The notes under the pieces were generated by a model. It was not told the DNA's origin, ran no database searches, and worked only from the letters and a program-made list of their open reading frames with translations. This document shows, piece after piece, positions 10,907 to 24,767 of a stretch of 64,000 bases of DNA (position 1 is the first letter of the stretch; each line of letters starts with the position of its first letter). Source of the stretch: Favolaschia claudopus. Its lineage: Eukaryota; Basidiomycota; Agaricomycetes; Agaricales; Mycenaceae. The DNA lies in NCBI GenBank assembly GCA_037176885.1, contig JAWWNJ010000009.1, forward strand, positions 1,550,001 to 1,614,000, read 5' to 3'. Position numbers and translations under genes: made by a program.

Positions 10907-13195
10907 ATGGCTGCGACGCAATTCGACCCCATATATCGCGGCTTGTCCGCAGAGGTCGGCAGTGCGTACAAAGCCTAATTGCGCACATTAGCGCGCTGAA
11001 AATTTCTCGCAGAGATGCGTGTGGCAAGCAGCGGCATGGCCTGGAAAGGCGTTGAAACCGGCGAAGTCGTAGCGATTGCCAGTGCAGACATCAAATCCGC
11101 TCAATGGCTTCGCGTTGCACGCGGCTTTCAGCTCCGTGTTGGCTTGAAGGATCGGAAACGAGACACTTTTGACGGCTTCAAGCGCGAGGTCTCTCTTTGA
11201 CGCGCGTTTTTGTGTCCTTCACTCAATAATACATTGGCAGGACTTGAAAAAGGTCACCGAATTATTCAAAAACCACTTCCAAATGACGGTCGAGGAAATC
11301 GATGTCTCTTTCAAGGGCTGGAATTGGGGTGTAACGGACTTCAGAGGTATGTAACATACCGAGTCAATTTTGACGCGTTCGATCGACTCATGGCGTCGTG
11401 TGCACGACACAGGTCAGGATCTTGCTTTCTTGGTCTCTGGTAAACTAGGCTTCGAACTACCTCTTCGCAACGTCGCCAATTCCAATATTGCTGGGCGAAC
11501 AGAAGTCTCTCTCGAGTTCACTCCAGCCAGTAAAAAACAAGCCGGCGATGAAATGACCGAGATACGATTCCATGTTCCGGGTGTAACGTCCAAGACGAAA
11601 GCCTCAGGGTCAGACGACGAGAAGTCCGACGCTGAAGGTGGGGACGATGATGACGAGACAAGTGCCGCCCAAGTGTTCCACGATAACATCAAGGAAACTG
11701 CGGAAATTGGGCAAGTTTCAGGAGACATCATCCTCAGCTTCGAGGAGGTGCTCGTCCTCACTCCTCGAGGTCGATATGATGTGGACATGTTCCGCGACTT
11801 CCTTCGATTGCGAGGAAAGACGTACGACTACAAAATCATATACTCCACGATTTCGAGGCTCTTCCTCTTACCCAAAGATGACCAGCACGTTCTTTTCATT
11901 GTAGGTGTTTCTCTCTTTGGCCGATTGTAACTCAATGTGAGAGCTAGCTTGGTCTGAATAACCCGATACGGCAAGGTCAAACACGATACCACTACCTCGT
12001 CATGCAGTTCACTCGGGAGGAAGAGATAACTGCCGAACTGAACATGGAAGAGTAGGTTTTTTTCGTTTTGAAGCGAACTTTGTTTCATTGCTTCTACAGG
12101 GATGAGGTGGCACAGTACGACCGGTTGAAGAAGAACTACGAAGACCCAACCTTCGAGGTCGTATCCAGTGTCTTCCGTGCTCTTGCAAAGAGGAAGATTA
12201 TCGGCTCGGGTAGTTTCCAGAGGTACGCTCTCTCTGCTGTTTCCCCACATTTCTTACTCATAGTTCTTCCTCACGCTTAGTCGTGACGGCCACCCCGGCA
12301 TCAAGGTCAATCTCAAAGCCGTCCAAGGCGACCTCTTCATGCTCGAAAAATACATCTTTTTCGTCTCCAAACAACCCGTCCTCATCGAGCTTTCCGACAT
12401 CCAACAGGTGGTATTCTCGCGTGTCAGCCAGGGGACTGTCGCGCGTACGTTTGATCTCAAGATCGTGACGAAGAGTGGCCCAGAGTATATGTTTGTGTCG
12501 ATCAATAAGGAGGAGCTGGAGCCGACAGAGTCGTATTTGAAGGAGAAGAAGATTCGGGTGAAGGAGATCGTACCGGACGCAGAGCTGGCGATGGCGGATG
12601 TGGGAGATGATGACGACGACGATGAGATGCAGAGTGTTGACTCGGACGAGGACCAGCGTGGCAAGCGGCCGAAGGTCAAGAGTTCGAAGAACGATGATGA
12701 CGAAGACAGTTCTGAGGACGGTGCGTTGTCTTTCCGCCCATTTTCCGCACACGTACAACAATTTAATAAAACTTTGTCTTCGATTCAGAGGACTTCAAAG
12801 CCTCAGACTCCGATTCAGGATCGCCAAGTAGCGGGAGCGATTCGGACTCGGACGGTGCTGCCACCGCGTCAGACGCCAGCGGCGACCGTGACATCCAAAA
12901 AGCCGGCGCACCTAAAAAGAAGAAGAAGAAGAAGGCTGGGGACGACGATGCTGGTGGCGACAAGCCGAAGAAAAAGAAGGCAAAGGCGAAGGCGAAGGAC
13001 GACGATGCTATGGACGTCGACGCCGACAAATCCAAGCCGAAGCCTAAACCCAAAGCAAAGCCGTCGAACAAGGAGGGTGAAGCGATGGATGTTGATGCGC
13101 CGCCACGGCCCAAACCGAAACCGAAACCGGTGAAAAAGGCTGAGGGTGAACCTGACGAGCCTCCTAAGAAGAAGCAGAAGAAGGATTCCGATTGA
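10907..13195 (+). CDS. pob3: FACT histone chaperone subunit Pob3 (SSRP1-like)
   Basis: Subunit of FACT, which with Spt16 loosens and rebuilds nucleosomes during transcription and replication. Eight exons (10907-10954, 11015-11188, 11241-11346, 11413-11900, 11948-12051, 12100-12222, 12281-12720, 12789-13195) give 629 aa. The N-terminal half shows [25 protein letters not shown] and a [13 protein letters not shown] block; the middle PH domains show [38 protein letters not shown] and [15 protein letters not shown]. An acidic stretch ([16 protein letters not shown]) follows. There is no HMG box, as is normal in fungi; instead the tail is a Lys/Pro-rich run with repeated AMDVDA and KPKPKPK blocks, which may bind DNA. 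Its 5' end lies only about 200 bp from the start of alpha-actinin, so the two share a divergent promoter. Confidence 0.95.
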
Positions 13196-13348
13196 GAGGT
13201 GTGCGAGAGAAAGCTCTCCCGATATTACGAGTGTTATTTTTGTTTGCTCCTTTTTCCAATGTAGTCTATCGCATTTCATTCATCACTACCAGACGAGGTC
13301 GACAGGGACTACAGAAGTGCGGTCGCATAGAGAGATTTGCTAAAAAGT

Positions 13349-15493
<2,145 letters not shown>

Positions 15494-16212
15494 GGCTGAG
15501 CTTCAGGAAGTAAAGAGAGTAATTGCTTTCGCCAGATTTTCAACTTCATACTGAGGCCACTTATAGACTGAGATGACCGATCTGCGCTGACTCGAACGGA
15601 AAAGGCGGCCCAACGTCCATTGGTGAACCAGGTAGGAATGTGAGAAGACCGCAAATTCTTGCCGACGGAGAGTTATAAGTAAATGCTTCAAGAGAGGTGA
15701 CGCTTGACACAGTTACGTTCAAGCTACACGCGTTGCACTTCAGAAAGCCAGATCTGATTTGCTACGGGTTGGGTTGAGAATGGACTTGAGAGTACCCCCT
15801 TGAAGTGGTTTCGAGCGCTATTCCCAGGTCCACCGCTCAGCGTGCTGCGTAGATTGACCACCGTCCAAGCTGGTAAACGACCAAGTGTTCGACGATAGGG
15901 CTGGTGCGGAGCGGAAGACGGTGTCTCGGGTGGCAGAACTTGACCTGTGCATCGCCGAAACGCCGTGGTGGCAGCGAACCAACAGCGAAAATTCACAGAA
16001 GAATTCCGAGTCAGCGTGTTGATCCATTTTCCCACGGCATAGCGCGTGACGTCACACGTCCTTGAGCTCTCTTCAACATTGCTTCGGCATTCTCGTGTGC
16101 GTGTCGCGCAGTTCGGCCTCCAATCTCTCAGTAGCAGAAGTAGACAACAGTTTGGAGGATCTTCCGGTCTCCCAGATCCATCTCCGTCAAACAGCTTGAA
16201 ACTACACAGCAG
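15494..16212. other. Intergenic between esterase and repeat-protein gene
   Basis: A divergent promoter region. A minus-strand frame at 16035-15724 starts with ATG and is Arg/Pro-rich, but shows no family match and no intron support, so I do not call it. Confidence 0.4.
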
Positions 16213-18094
16213 ATGCCACCGTCATTGCCCCACCGCTCCCGGCGCGAAATGCCCTCCCTTCCCATCAAGGCGTGGTATCTAGGCTACAATTCATTTGACT
16301 CCCCGTATCGACTAGCGTGGACTCAAACTGGAGAAATATTCATTTACTCAGGAGACGAGATAGACACCTCAGATCACTCTGAACATCTTTATCTTTCTAT
16401 GGTAGCAGAGTCTGTTTCGGTGGGTCAGAGCTCATAGCAAGCTAGTCCCAGACGAAACCTGACATAATCCGACAACTTGTACAGTATGTGAACCCTGACG
16501 AACGTCGCGGTTGTGGAGACAAAGTCATGACTATCCGAACGTACAATGTAGTTCCAACCCCCCGACAAGGCACTGAAAAAGCTCTCGGTTACCAGTACAG
16601 TCAATATTTCAAGCAAGGTTGGTGTTTTTTCTTCTCCCCCACGTCCTAACCTAATCAAAGTCAGGCGGTGATCGCGGTATTGGCGACATCGTTATCAAAT
16701 TTGACTCTGGGTCTCCTGCCTGGATGGATGCTACATATACAGAGTTTATCAAGATCTTGAAATGTGTCGATAGCCGCCACGTCCTGAAGTATGAATCTTT
16801 CTGCATCTCGTTCAACCACTACACCCACTAATATTCCGCTACAGCGCAAAGTCGGGAGCTGGCCAATGGGAGGTGGCCAGTCGAATGGCAACATTATTCA
16901 CAACCCGTCTGGAGAGAGAAAGTGCCGGCAACCTCTTCGGAACAAGTCAAGCCACTCGGACTACCAAGTCAGCATCGCGATCGAATCATACAGACAATCA
17001 ACGTAAGCCGAGCACTCGACCTTCCCTCGACGACTGGTCTCCGCCTCCCCCGAGCACTCGAGCTACCAAGACTATCAAACCAGCATTGCGATCGACTCAT
17101 ACGGAAAACGACCGTAAGAAAAATCCCCTCCTCGATGGCTGGTCTCCGCCTCCGCCGTGCACTCGAGCTACCAAGACTACCAAACCAGCATCGCGATCGA
17201 CTCATACGGATAATGACCGTAAGCCGAAACATTCCCCCCTCGATGACCTCGATGACTGGTCTCCGCCTCCGCCGAGCACTAGAGCTCCTAAGACTAGGAG
17301 GCCAGCAACGCGATCGACTCATACGGACAATGGCCGTAAGAAAAATCTCCTCCTCGATGACCTCGATGACTGGTCTCCACCTCCGCCGAGCACTGGAGCT
17401 CCTAAGACTAGGAGGCCAGCAACGCGATCGACTCATACGGACAATGGCCGTAAGAAAAATCTCCTCCTCGATGACCTCGATGACTGGTCTCCGCCTCCGC
17501 CGAGTGCTCTGATTGGCACGCTACCACCGATGCCCTCGAATTCTGCCTCTGCGAAACATACCCACAACAGCTTACCGATTGACATCAGCTCGCCCTCGAG
17601 GTTCGTCGCTCCATCACAATTGTCCATGAACTAATCTCATTTCCTCTTCTTACTCAGAACGTACACGAACTTGCATACTAGGCAGCCTACACACCACACA
17701 GAGCATACCTCGAGAAAAAGACAGACACAGGATACTTCCTCCGAGATGCCCTCGGCAAAAAAGCAGCGAACGCAGACGGTGGAGGACAAGGAGGACATTC
17801 AGACCGAGCCCATCGCTGAGTCACCACCAGTGAAAAAGATAATGCAGGACAAAGGCGTTCAAGTTGAGTCAAGGCTTGAGCTGAAACCAGTGATACTTCA
17901 TTTGGACGATGGTCGAGCTGTGATATGTATGCTTCGCACGTCGTGAATCAGCGTGTGTGCTGTGTGGCGAGCCAGCACTCCTATCAGACGTATGCGACGG
18001 TCAAGGGAAGCAGGATTGTCGGGCGGAGCGGCCGCCGCTGTTCAGAGCGTTTTTCGCGTTGTATGAAGGGAGAGGCAGAAGCCATAAACTGTGA
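16213..18094 (+). CDS. Unknown protein with Trp-Ser-Pro-rich tandem repeats
   Basis: No family is recognised. Six exons (16213-16419, 16485-16617, 16665-16788, 16845-17600, 17658-17926, 17988-18094) splice to 531 aa without a stop. The first ~150 residues look folded (WYLGYNSFDSPYRLAWTQ, MTIRTYNVVPTPRQ, GDRGIGDIVIKFDSG, WMDATYTEFIKILKCVDSRH). The middle is a disordered repeat region built on DDWSPPPPST and RSTHTDN. The tail is charged, with MPSAKKQRTQ resembling a nuclear localisation signal, then LKPVILHLDDGRAVI and FFALYEGRGRSHKL. The start could be the ATG at 16213 or the one at 16249. Nuclear location is an inference from the basic motif only. Confidence 0.65.
17025..17500 (+). repeat. 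In-gene tandem repeat, ~107-114 bp units
   Basis: DWSPPPP (once GWSPPPP) starts near 17031, 17138, 17251, 17365 and 17479. The last two full units (17251 to 17478) are almost identical and exactly 114 bp apart; the first two are more diverged and slightly shorter. All periods keep the reading frame. Confidence 0.9.
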
Positions 18095-18254
18095 CATTAT
18101 AGAAACCAAGCACGCATCACCATTTCTTGCCATTCAGACCGTTGGGATGACCCAGAGCGGGGGTATCCAGAGTGTAAGTATTACATCTATAAGCGAATCC
18201 TACAATTCTTACCTGTATATCCAATTACTACCTACATATACATACTTGAAGCAA

Positions 18255-19454
18255 CTACTTGTTGATATTGACCTTGCTAATCGCATCGGCGAGATCGTCG
18301 AGCAGATCCTTAACTTCCAGTTTAGGTTCTGGCTCCTTCACTTCCTCCTTCTCTTCTTCTTCCTCCTCATCGTCGTCGGTCGCAAGCAGCTTGCCCCCGC
18401 GCTTCTTCAAATCTGACGCGATTGTCCGTAAATTCTCGTCGTCCTCCTCCGCATCGTTCCATTGCAGCTCCAACAGCTTCAAGCTCGGCATCTTCGAGAC
18501 CCCGCCTGCCAAAGCCAAGAACGTCTCTGTCTCCAGATTGTTGTTCTGCAGCTGCAGTGTGTGAAGCTTGGGATTCGAGCCCGTCGCGAGCACCGTGATG
18601 ATTTGTGGCACTTCTCCATCGCCAGAAAGAACACAGTCAGACAAATTGAGTGTCGTTAATTCCGGCCACGACTTGAGCGCCTCCGTCCACGCCTGCACGC
18701 CGGAAACCTCTCCATCGGCGGTGAATGTGTTGTCCTGCAGATCGATGTGCCGTAGATCGGGACACTGAGCCAGCCCGCGCGCAAGGGCAGTGATGCCGTC
18801 CATCCGAATACCATTTTGCGGCATGCGCACCTCCTGCAACGTTCCGTGCGCAGCGAACGCCTCCGCCCATGCCGGCGCCGAGCCGTCCTCGAGTCGATTC
18901 CGGCCGCAGATGACGGTGCGGAGACTGGACGTTTTGCCCTCAGCTTTGCTAAGTTTCGCGGATTCGAGGAGCGCGGTGGCGAGGACGACGCCGCCCGCCG
19001 GTCCAAGGCCGTTGTTGTTCAGTTTCAGGACTTGAAAACTGCGGTTGTGGGTGAGGAACGGGACAATCGGGTCGACTGAGCGGCCGCCGAAGGCATTATC
19101 GCTGAGGTTGATCTCGACGAGGGAGGTCTTGTCTTTGAGCGCATCGCAGATCGCGGTGAGCGCTAATGGAATTTCGGAGATGAGGCGACCGGTGAATATG
19201 TCTGCGAAATCCGCGATCTTGGGAACATCTGCTGAGATTGAGGATGAAATCGGGCAAAACGATGAACGCACCTTTAGGATGGTGGTTTTTTGGAGAAATT
19301 CGGCAAGTTCGAGAGACGCGTCTACACCCAAAGTGTTGCCACCAAAATGAATTTCCTCGATTTTGGATGGATCGACGTTTGCGAGGTGCGGCTGGATGTC
19401 AGCACGTGAGTTGAGTTTGAGCCCTTTTCCTGCGAGGCTGAAGACGGAAGACAT
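18255..19454 (-). CDS. rna1: Ran GTPase-activating protein (RanGAP)
   Basis: Cytoplasmic activator of Ran GTP hydrolysis, needed for nuclear transport and spindle function. Two exons, 19454-19272 and 19217-18255, give 381 aa: an LRR crescent followed by an acidic tail, as in fission-yeast Rna1. It starts MSSVFSLAGKGLKLNSR; key blocks are IADFADIFTGR, LSDNAFGG, LNNNGLGPAGG, ICGRNRLEDGS (with the conserved arginine of the GAP site) and LQDNTFT. The acidic stretch (DDDEEEEEEKEEV) precedes the C-terminus DLADAISKVNINK. The 54-nt intron has no stop and is a multiple of three, so unspliced RNA would add 18 residues between TILK and IADF. The ATG at 19454 fits the family start better than the in-frame codon at 19511. 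Confidence 0.93.
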   Translation of the reverse strand: MSSVFSLAGKGLKLNSRADIQPHLANVDPSKIEEIHFGGNTLGVDASLELAEFLQKTTILKVRSSFCPISSSISADVPKIADFADIFTGRLISEIPLALTAICDALKDKTSLVEINLSDNAFGGRSVDPIVPFLTHNRSFQVLKLNNNGLGPAGGVVLATALLESAKLSKAEGKTSSLRTVICGRNRLEDGSAPAWAEAFAAHGTLQEVRMPQNGIRMDGITALARGLAQCPDLRHIDLQDNTFTADGEVSGVQAWTEALKSWPELTTLNLSDCVLSGDGEVPQIITVLATGSNPKLHTLQLQNNNLETETFLALAGGVSKMPSLKLLELQWNDAEEDDENLRTIASDLKKRGGKLLATDDDEEEEEEKEEVKEPEPKLEVKDLLDDLADAISKVNINK

Positions 19455-19655
19455 GGAGGATCTAAAAGTAAGAGAGACGGTACCGCGGTTGTTGTGGTGA
19501 GTTTGGCGCATCAGCTGTGGTTATCGTCTCCCTTCGAGTCTATACATATCTTTTGACGAATATTCTCATGGACTTTGAATGGACCCCGCTTCTTTGCTCC
19601 TCCCCGCATCGAGAGGTGCTACTCTGGTGTAAGGTTCAAGTCTTTTGTCGCCAAG

Positions 19656-21797
19656 ATGCCCTACTCTGGTGCTATTCTGCCGTTCAACACGTCCGATAGG
19701 GTGCCCAAGTCTAGTCTATTGCTGGCGGTCCTCCTGGTCGGGTGCTCCATGATAACATCTACTACATTTGGCTACGATGCATCCATGGTAAACGGCTTAA
19801 ACATCCTACCCTCGTATGCAAATTACTTCAACACGAACAACACCGTCAACTTGTCGTTGAACACGGCCTCAGTTTGGATCGGAGGCATTCTTGCTGGTCT
19901 CTCGTTTGGGAAAGTAACAGACATCATCGGCAGACGACCATCTTTGTTCTGGGCAGCGATAATAACCTTGTTCGCTGTACGCTGGCGGATGATGCAGGCG
20001 AAACTGTAGGTTGATGGCGCGTTTAGGTTATCCTTCAAACAGCTGCTCAGAATGTTGGCATGTTCGTCGCTGCTCGCATTCTTATTGGTTATGGCACTTC
20101 TGCTTCTGCACTCACGGGGCCAGCCTACTTGGCCGGTAAATTACTCTCGTACACCGTATCTGGGCCGCGCTCAACGCCTGTCTAGAAACGCTACCTTTTA
20201 AATGGCGCGGTTGGGGCCTGGGGATATTCAACGATTTCTACTATGTCGGTGGTCTCATTGCGGCTGGTATCGTACGTGTTTTATTCTGCCCCGGACCGCA
20301 CACACTATAACTTTGCCAGACATATGCAACTTCGTTTTGGTCGTCGACATGGGCTTGGCGTCTACCAGTAGTGCCTAGTCCTGGGTTCCTTATGCTATGC
20401 GCTCACAAGCCCACAGTCCGCTATCCAAGGCATCTTCAGCATCATGTGCATTATTATTCTTCCATTCATCCCAGAATCGCCTCGCTGGTTGGTCTATCAA
20501 GGTATTTGGCCATTGACCATCGAAAACGTACATCAATCTGACTTGTATTCTCAGGCCGCACAGAAGAAGCCCTACGAGTCGTTGCTCGGACTCATTCCAA
20601 TGGAGACATGAACGACCCCATCACGATTACCCAGTACAAGGAAATCATCGACACCATCGACTACGAGAAGAACACCGCTAAGCCTTTATCTATGACCCAA
20701 ATGGTCAAGACTCCGTCCGCCAGGAAACGAGTCATACTCTGCACCTCCGTAGCCGTCTTCAGCACTCTTGCTGGTTTGTTCATCGTTTGACCCTGCAGTC
20801 GCCTCGTCCTTATCTGGTGTCAGGAAATGTCATAGTATCTTATTATCTAGGCTCTATGCTCGATAACGCTGGAATCAAGGATACGACTACTCAGCTCCAG
20901 ATTGTATGTGATTTAAGGTTACTACTCGTCTCTTCTTTGTCTTAGCTTGGCATAGAACGTCATTCTCAATGCCTTCTGCCTCGTCTGCGCCTTGGTGGGC
21001 ACGTACTACATCGATCGCATTGGTCGCAAGGCCACCGCGTTAATCAGCATCAGCTCTTTAACGGTCTTTCTCTTCTTGGTATGTACTTTTCGTTCCAAGT
21101 CCACTTTGCTTGCCAACTAGTCTGTAGGTTGGCGCACTCACGAAACGTAATTTCAGTCTTGACCGCTACTAAGTTCCCTCCTGATATATTCATCCTTCAA
21201 GTCTACGGCAATTCCACCAACAATGCGGGGATCTATGCTACTGTAGCCATGATCTTCCTGTTCCAAGGAGCGTACTCTTTCGGATGGACGCCTCTTCTGT
21301 GAGTGACTCATAGACTGTATCCGGTCGCAACTCAATACCTCACGGCAGCTACGTGTACCCACCCGAAGTACTCAACTACGCCATCCGCGCGAACGGCATG
21401 GGCGTCCTGCAATTAGCGCTCAACGGCACTGCGTATGTTTGTTTTCCCATCGTCCTCCATATATCTTCATACATACATACATTCAACACTGATCACCTCT
21501 TCATGATCTAGTCTGATGGCGGTATTCGCCTTCCCCTTCGCCCTCGCCGACATCGGATGGAAGACCTACATGATCAACGCTGCCTGGGATGCGCTGGAGG
21601 TGCCTTTTGTGTGGTGGTACTGGGTTGAGACGGCGGGGAAGACGCTGGAGGAGATTGATGAGCTGTTGGACGGGGTGAAGCATAGTAATGCGCCGGATTT
21701 GGAGCAGGTTATGCGGGGAGAGGTTCAGGCTGGGCGGGAGCGGGGGTCTCTTGAGATTGAGAAGAGTGTTGTCGTTGCTGGAGATGGGAAGGAATGA
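19656..21797 (+). CDS. Sugar transporter, MFS sugar-porter family
   Basis: Plasma-membrane hexose-type transporter with about 12 membrane helices. The start is MPYSGAILPFNTSD at 19656 and the end GDGKE at 21797. Family signatures are FGYDASMVNGLN in helix 1, the loop GKVTDIIGRRPS, PESPRWLVYQGRTEEALR before the central loop, DRIGRKATALIS, and PPEVLNYAIRANGMG, with a C-terminal VETAGKTLEEIDELLD. At least eight short introns interrupt it. It runs divergently from RanGAP with about 200 bp between starts. Substrate specificity cannot be read from the sequence. It is not a close copy of the two transporters at 44-57 kb. Confidence 0.88.
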
Positions 21798-22511
21798 CGG
21801 TTTACCGTTTTGCGTTTCGCGGAAATGGCTCACTCTTTGCTTGAAGCTGGCTTGAAGTTTCGCAGATCAAGACTTGCGTTCGTCGCCTTTGGGAACTAAC
21901 TGTCTGTCCGAAATTGTTCACGAACGGAACCGCCTTGGCGGCATGCGATTGGATGTGATGAACAAGGTACCTTGGAAACGCGGATGAGAATGTCGCTGCT
22001 GCCGTCCACTGTCCAGGATGTATCAGCTGTTCGTCTACCGGCCTGTGCCTGTTGTTGACTGGTAAACATTGATTGTGCATCCGGCTCAGTGTAGGAGATC
22101 TGCAGTGTCGAAGTCTTTGTGCACAATGGCTTTCGAATATGAGAGTGACTCAGAGACGCGGAGCGCTAAGACGAAAGTTGAAGAAAGTTTCGCTTGAATT
22201 TTCGCGGCATCAAATACCGCATCAGCGCTTCCTCGGGATCTGCTGTTCCGGAGGCAACCACATATTGCCAAGCCATCCAGCCGTCAGCAGATAAGCTCTC
22301 AGCTTGCTTCCGGTCCTTGATCCTCTCTTTCGCTCTTCCATCCTCCTCCACTCCAGCCGCAGCGCGTGTCAGTACCCCTCTCTCCCAGCTTCAATGAATG
22401 CTACTCGCAACTCACCCACTGGCAATGTGTTAAACACAGGCACCTTACCGCCCTTTTCTTGTTGTTGTTAGCCCGGCTGCTACTTACCTTTTTTCGACCA
22501 CCACAAATACA
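21798..22511. other. Intergenic, upstream of the cupredoxin gene
   Basis: A minus-strand frame (22351-22166, with WMAWQYVVASGTADPEEAL) looks slightly protein-like but is short and unsupported. Nothing else is visible. The last 100 bp before 22512 are pyrimidine-rich, as in many fungal promoters. Confidence 0.4.
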
Positions 22512-23468
22512 ATGCACTTCCTTGCGCTTGCTTCGCTGGCTCTTGCCCCCTTTGTTGCTGCGGCCGATATCACTGTGAAGGTTGGTGAGGCTGGAGGGCT
22601 GACCTATAACCCGAACAAGTGAGCCTTGGTGAATCACTCTTGTTCTTATTCGGTGACTGAATGTTCGGGCAAGTGTTACCGCCGCTGCCGGAGACAAAAT
22701 TATCTTCCAGTTGTGCGTATTCTTGTTCTTGGGCAAGTTTGATCTTATACCGACCATTCCCGGCTAGCCTTGCGAAGAATCACGTATGAAAGATTCTTGC
22801 TATCTTGACGCGTTGATTTTCAATATGGTTTGCACAGACCGTCACTCAGGTGAGCTATATTTCAATTCACGAAAACAGAAATCAAAGTAATCTGGCCCTC
22901 GCAGTCCACCTTTGGCAACCCCTGTGCATTGATGTAAGGGTGTATGAACTTGCGAATAATCAGCCATTGAATTTCCATAGGACGACTCCCGTCGCCGGCA
23001 TTGACTCGGGGTATGGTTTCTATTTCCTGGTCAATTGCCAACCTAACGCAGCGCAGCTACCAATTTGTGGCCGCCAACGCTACGATGGTCCCGGAATGGA
23101 GTTTCACGGTCATGAACGCTAGCTCCCCGCTTTGGTTCTTCTGCGCTCAGACCGGGTACGTGTACAGTCTTTGTTTCGTCTCGTCGGAGGCTCACTCGAT
23201 GGCGACACTCTTAGTCACTGCGGTAAGGGAATGGTCTTCTCTGTGAACGCACCCTCGGTCGGAAACACCTTCGAGGCCTTCCAGGTATGAATCCGTTTGT
23301 CTGCTGCGAGCTTGTTGCGTCTGACATGCGTTCACGAAGGCCGCGGCTATGGCAACAAGTGGGCAGGCGCCGCCGACCAACCCTCCCAACAGTGCTCTCC
23401 TCACGCGCGCCAGCGGCACCGGAATGGTCGCTGTCGCGTTTGGTGTACTTGCTGGTCTTTTGCTATAA
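22512..23468 (+). CDS. Extracellular serine-rich cupredoxin, GPI type
   Basis: A secreted blue-copper-like domain of the kind found in many mushroom cell-surface proteins. Signal peptide MHFLALASLALAPFVAAADI; then ITVKVGEAGGLTYNPNNVTA, KNHTVTQSTFGNPC, WSFTVMNASSPLWFFCAQTGHCGKGM and a hydrophobic end GMVAVAFGVLAGLLL that fits a GPI-anchor signal. The His of NHTVTQ, Cys and His of FFCAQTGHC and Met of GKGM are the expected copper ligands. Several introns split it; one donor is GTAAGG inside the Met codon of CALM. Role is likely at the cell wall; redox activity is not shown. Confidence 0.85.
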
Positions 23469-24256
23469 TTGACTTCGACTTCGCCCATGTTGGATTAGCG
23501 ATCTCTTCCTCCTCTCTCAATCTTTTCGTTCGTGGCATTGGTGTGGGCTAATACATCTGTAAATACTGGAACTCTATTTGCTGCTATTGACTTTGAGATG
23601 GAGAAGGAGGATACGGAAATGTGTTTCTGGGTGAAGTTCTCTTGATGGAAACCGACGTCACTCAGGCTGCTGTCGAAGTGCGGCTGCTAAACCCTGAAAC
23701 AAGTTACTGCCAAGCATGTCAAACGGAAAGTCTGGGCTTCGGTGTGAATCTGAGGACAGAGGGCTTGCAGTTGTGGATAGCGCGGTGAGCGACGTCTCAT
23801 ACAGCCTCTGAGCCTCCTGTTCACGCACTGAAGACGAATGTCACAACCTGTCACTCCATCTGGGCTACTCAACGCCCCAGTCCAAATAAGGCAATTTTCT
23901 TCAGGCGCTCTATTTGAAGACTGAGTGCAAACAGCGCAGGTCAATCTGCATCGAAAAAATCAGGGAGAAGGTCCTGCTATTTTCAGCTCAGAATACTCTT
24001 GCGACGCGGGCGGCATTTCCCTGTGACCATCAATTCGAGTTGATCGCATATGTTTCACCATCAATCGAAGATTCTATGACTCAGTCCGACCCACGCATAA
24101 TCTCGGGCCCCTACAAGGCGGCTTCTACAAGTTCCTCTCGTGTGTAGACTTGAACGTAGAATGGGCGACGTGAAAAACTCGGTAGACTGTGTAACATGCC
24201 CTAGGGGCGTTCTGATGCATAAAAAAGACAGCGAAAAAGAGTACCAGGAATACCAT
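23469..24256. other. Intergenic
   Basis: Nothing I can support as a gene between the cupredoxin and the tRNA. Confidence 0.4.
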
Positions 24257-24340
24257 AGCCCACCGCGAGGGTCGAACTCGCAGCCTTCAGATACCCGCTT
24301 TGTAAAAGTCTGACGCTCTATCCAATTGAGCTAGGCGGGC
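24257..24340 (-). tRNA. trnK-UUU: tRNA-Lys(UUU) with a 10-nt intron
   Basis: Read 5' to 3' on the minus strand, the acceptor stem is GCCCGCC paired with GGTGGGC, the D-arm is GCTC...GAGC, and the T-arm is GCGAG TTCGACC CTCGC. The anticodon stem TCAGA/TCTGA closes a loop CTTTTA...A interrupted after position 37 by the 10 nt CAAAGCGGGT. Removing them gives a standard 7-nt loop with anticodon TTT. No CCA is encoded, as usual in eukaryotes. Confidence 0.93.
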
Positions 24341-24767
24341 ATTCCAATTCGGTGAGCAATGATTTCCCCAATCACTTAAGCTGTTTAAACGAGCCTGAGT
24401 TGTGCAACAAGTCATCATAATTTTATGGGTTCGGCCAAGGTTTTAATTGGCATACGATAACACGTTTGGTCGCTTCGTCTTGTGCCATATGATACAAGGA
24501 ATCGAATTTGCTATTCCGATATACAAAAAGATGGTCCTGATTGGGTCCTGATATCCCAGATAAACACACAACTTGCACGCAATCTGTATAGTAACCCGAC
24601 CTAAGCTCCGCCGGGAGACAGTTTCAAAATGAAGCCCAATTATTACCCAAGGGCGACCAGCGGCGACCGTAGAAGGCCCAACAGAGTAGCCATCTGGTGT
24701 AGATCCACCCTACCATGATCGGCCGTTTGTAAGCACTGCCCACGTACAGTTACACAAAAAATAGATC
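24341..24767. other. Intergenic, upstream of the tRNA
   Basis: No gene seen. It lies between the tRNA 5' end and the 3' end of the next minus-strand gene. Confidence 0.4.

Noticed and set aside
15724..16035. Minus-strand ATG frame of 103 codons, possibly a mitochondrial presequence protein
   Set aside because: No continuation, splice site or family; it sits in a divergent promoter region.
22166..22351. Minus-strand frame containing WMAWQYVVASGTADPEEAL
   Set aside because: Somewhat protein-like, but too short and without an identifiable upstream exon or family.
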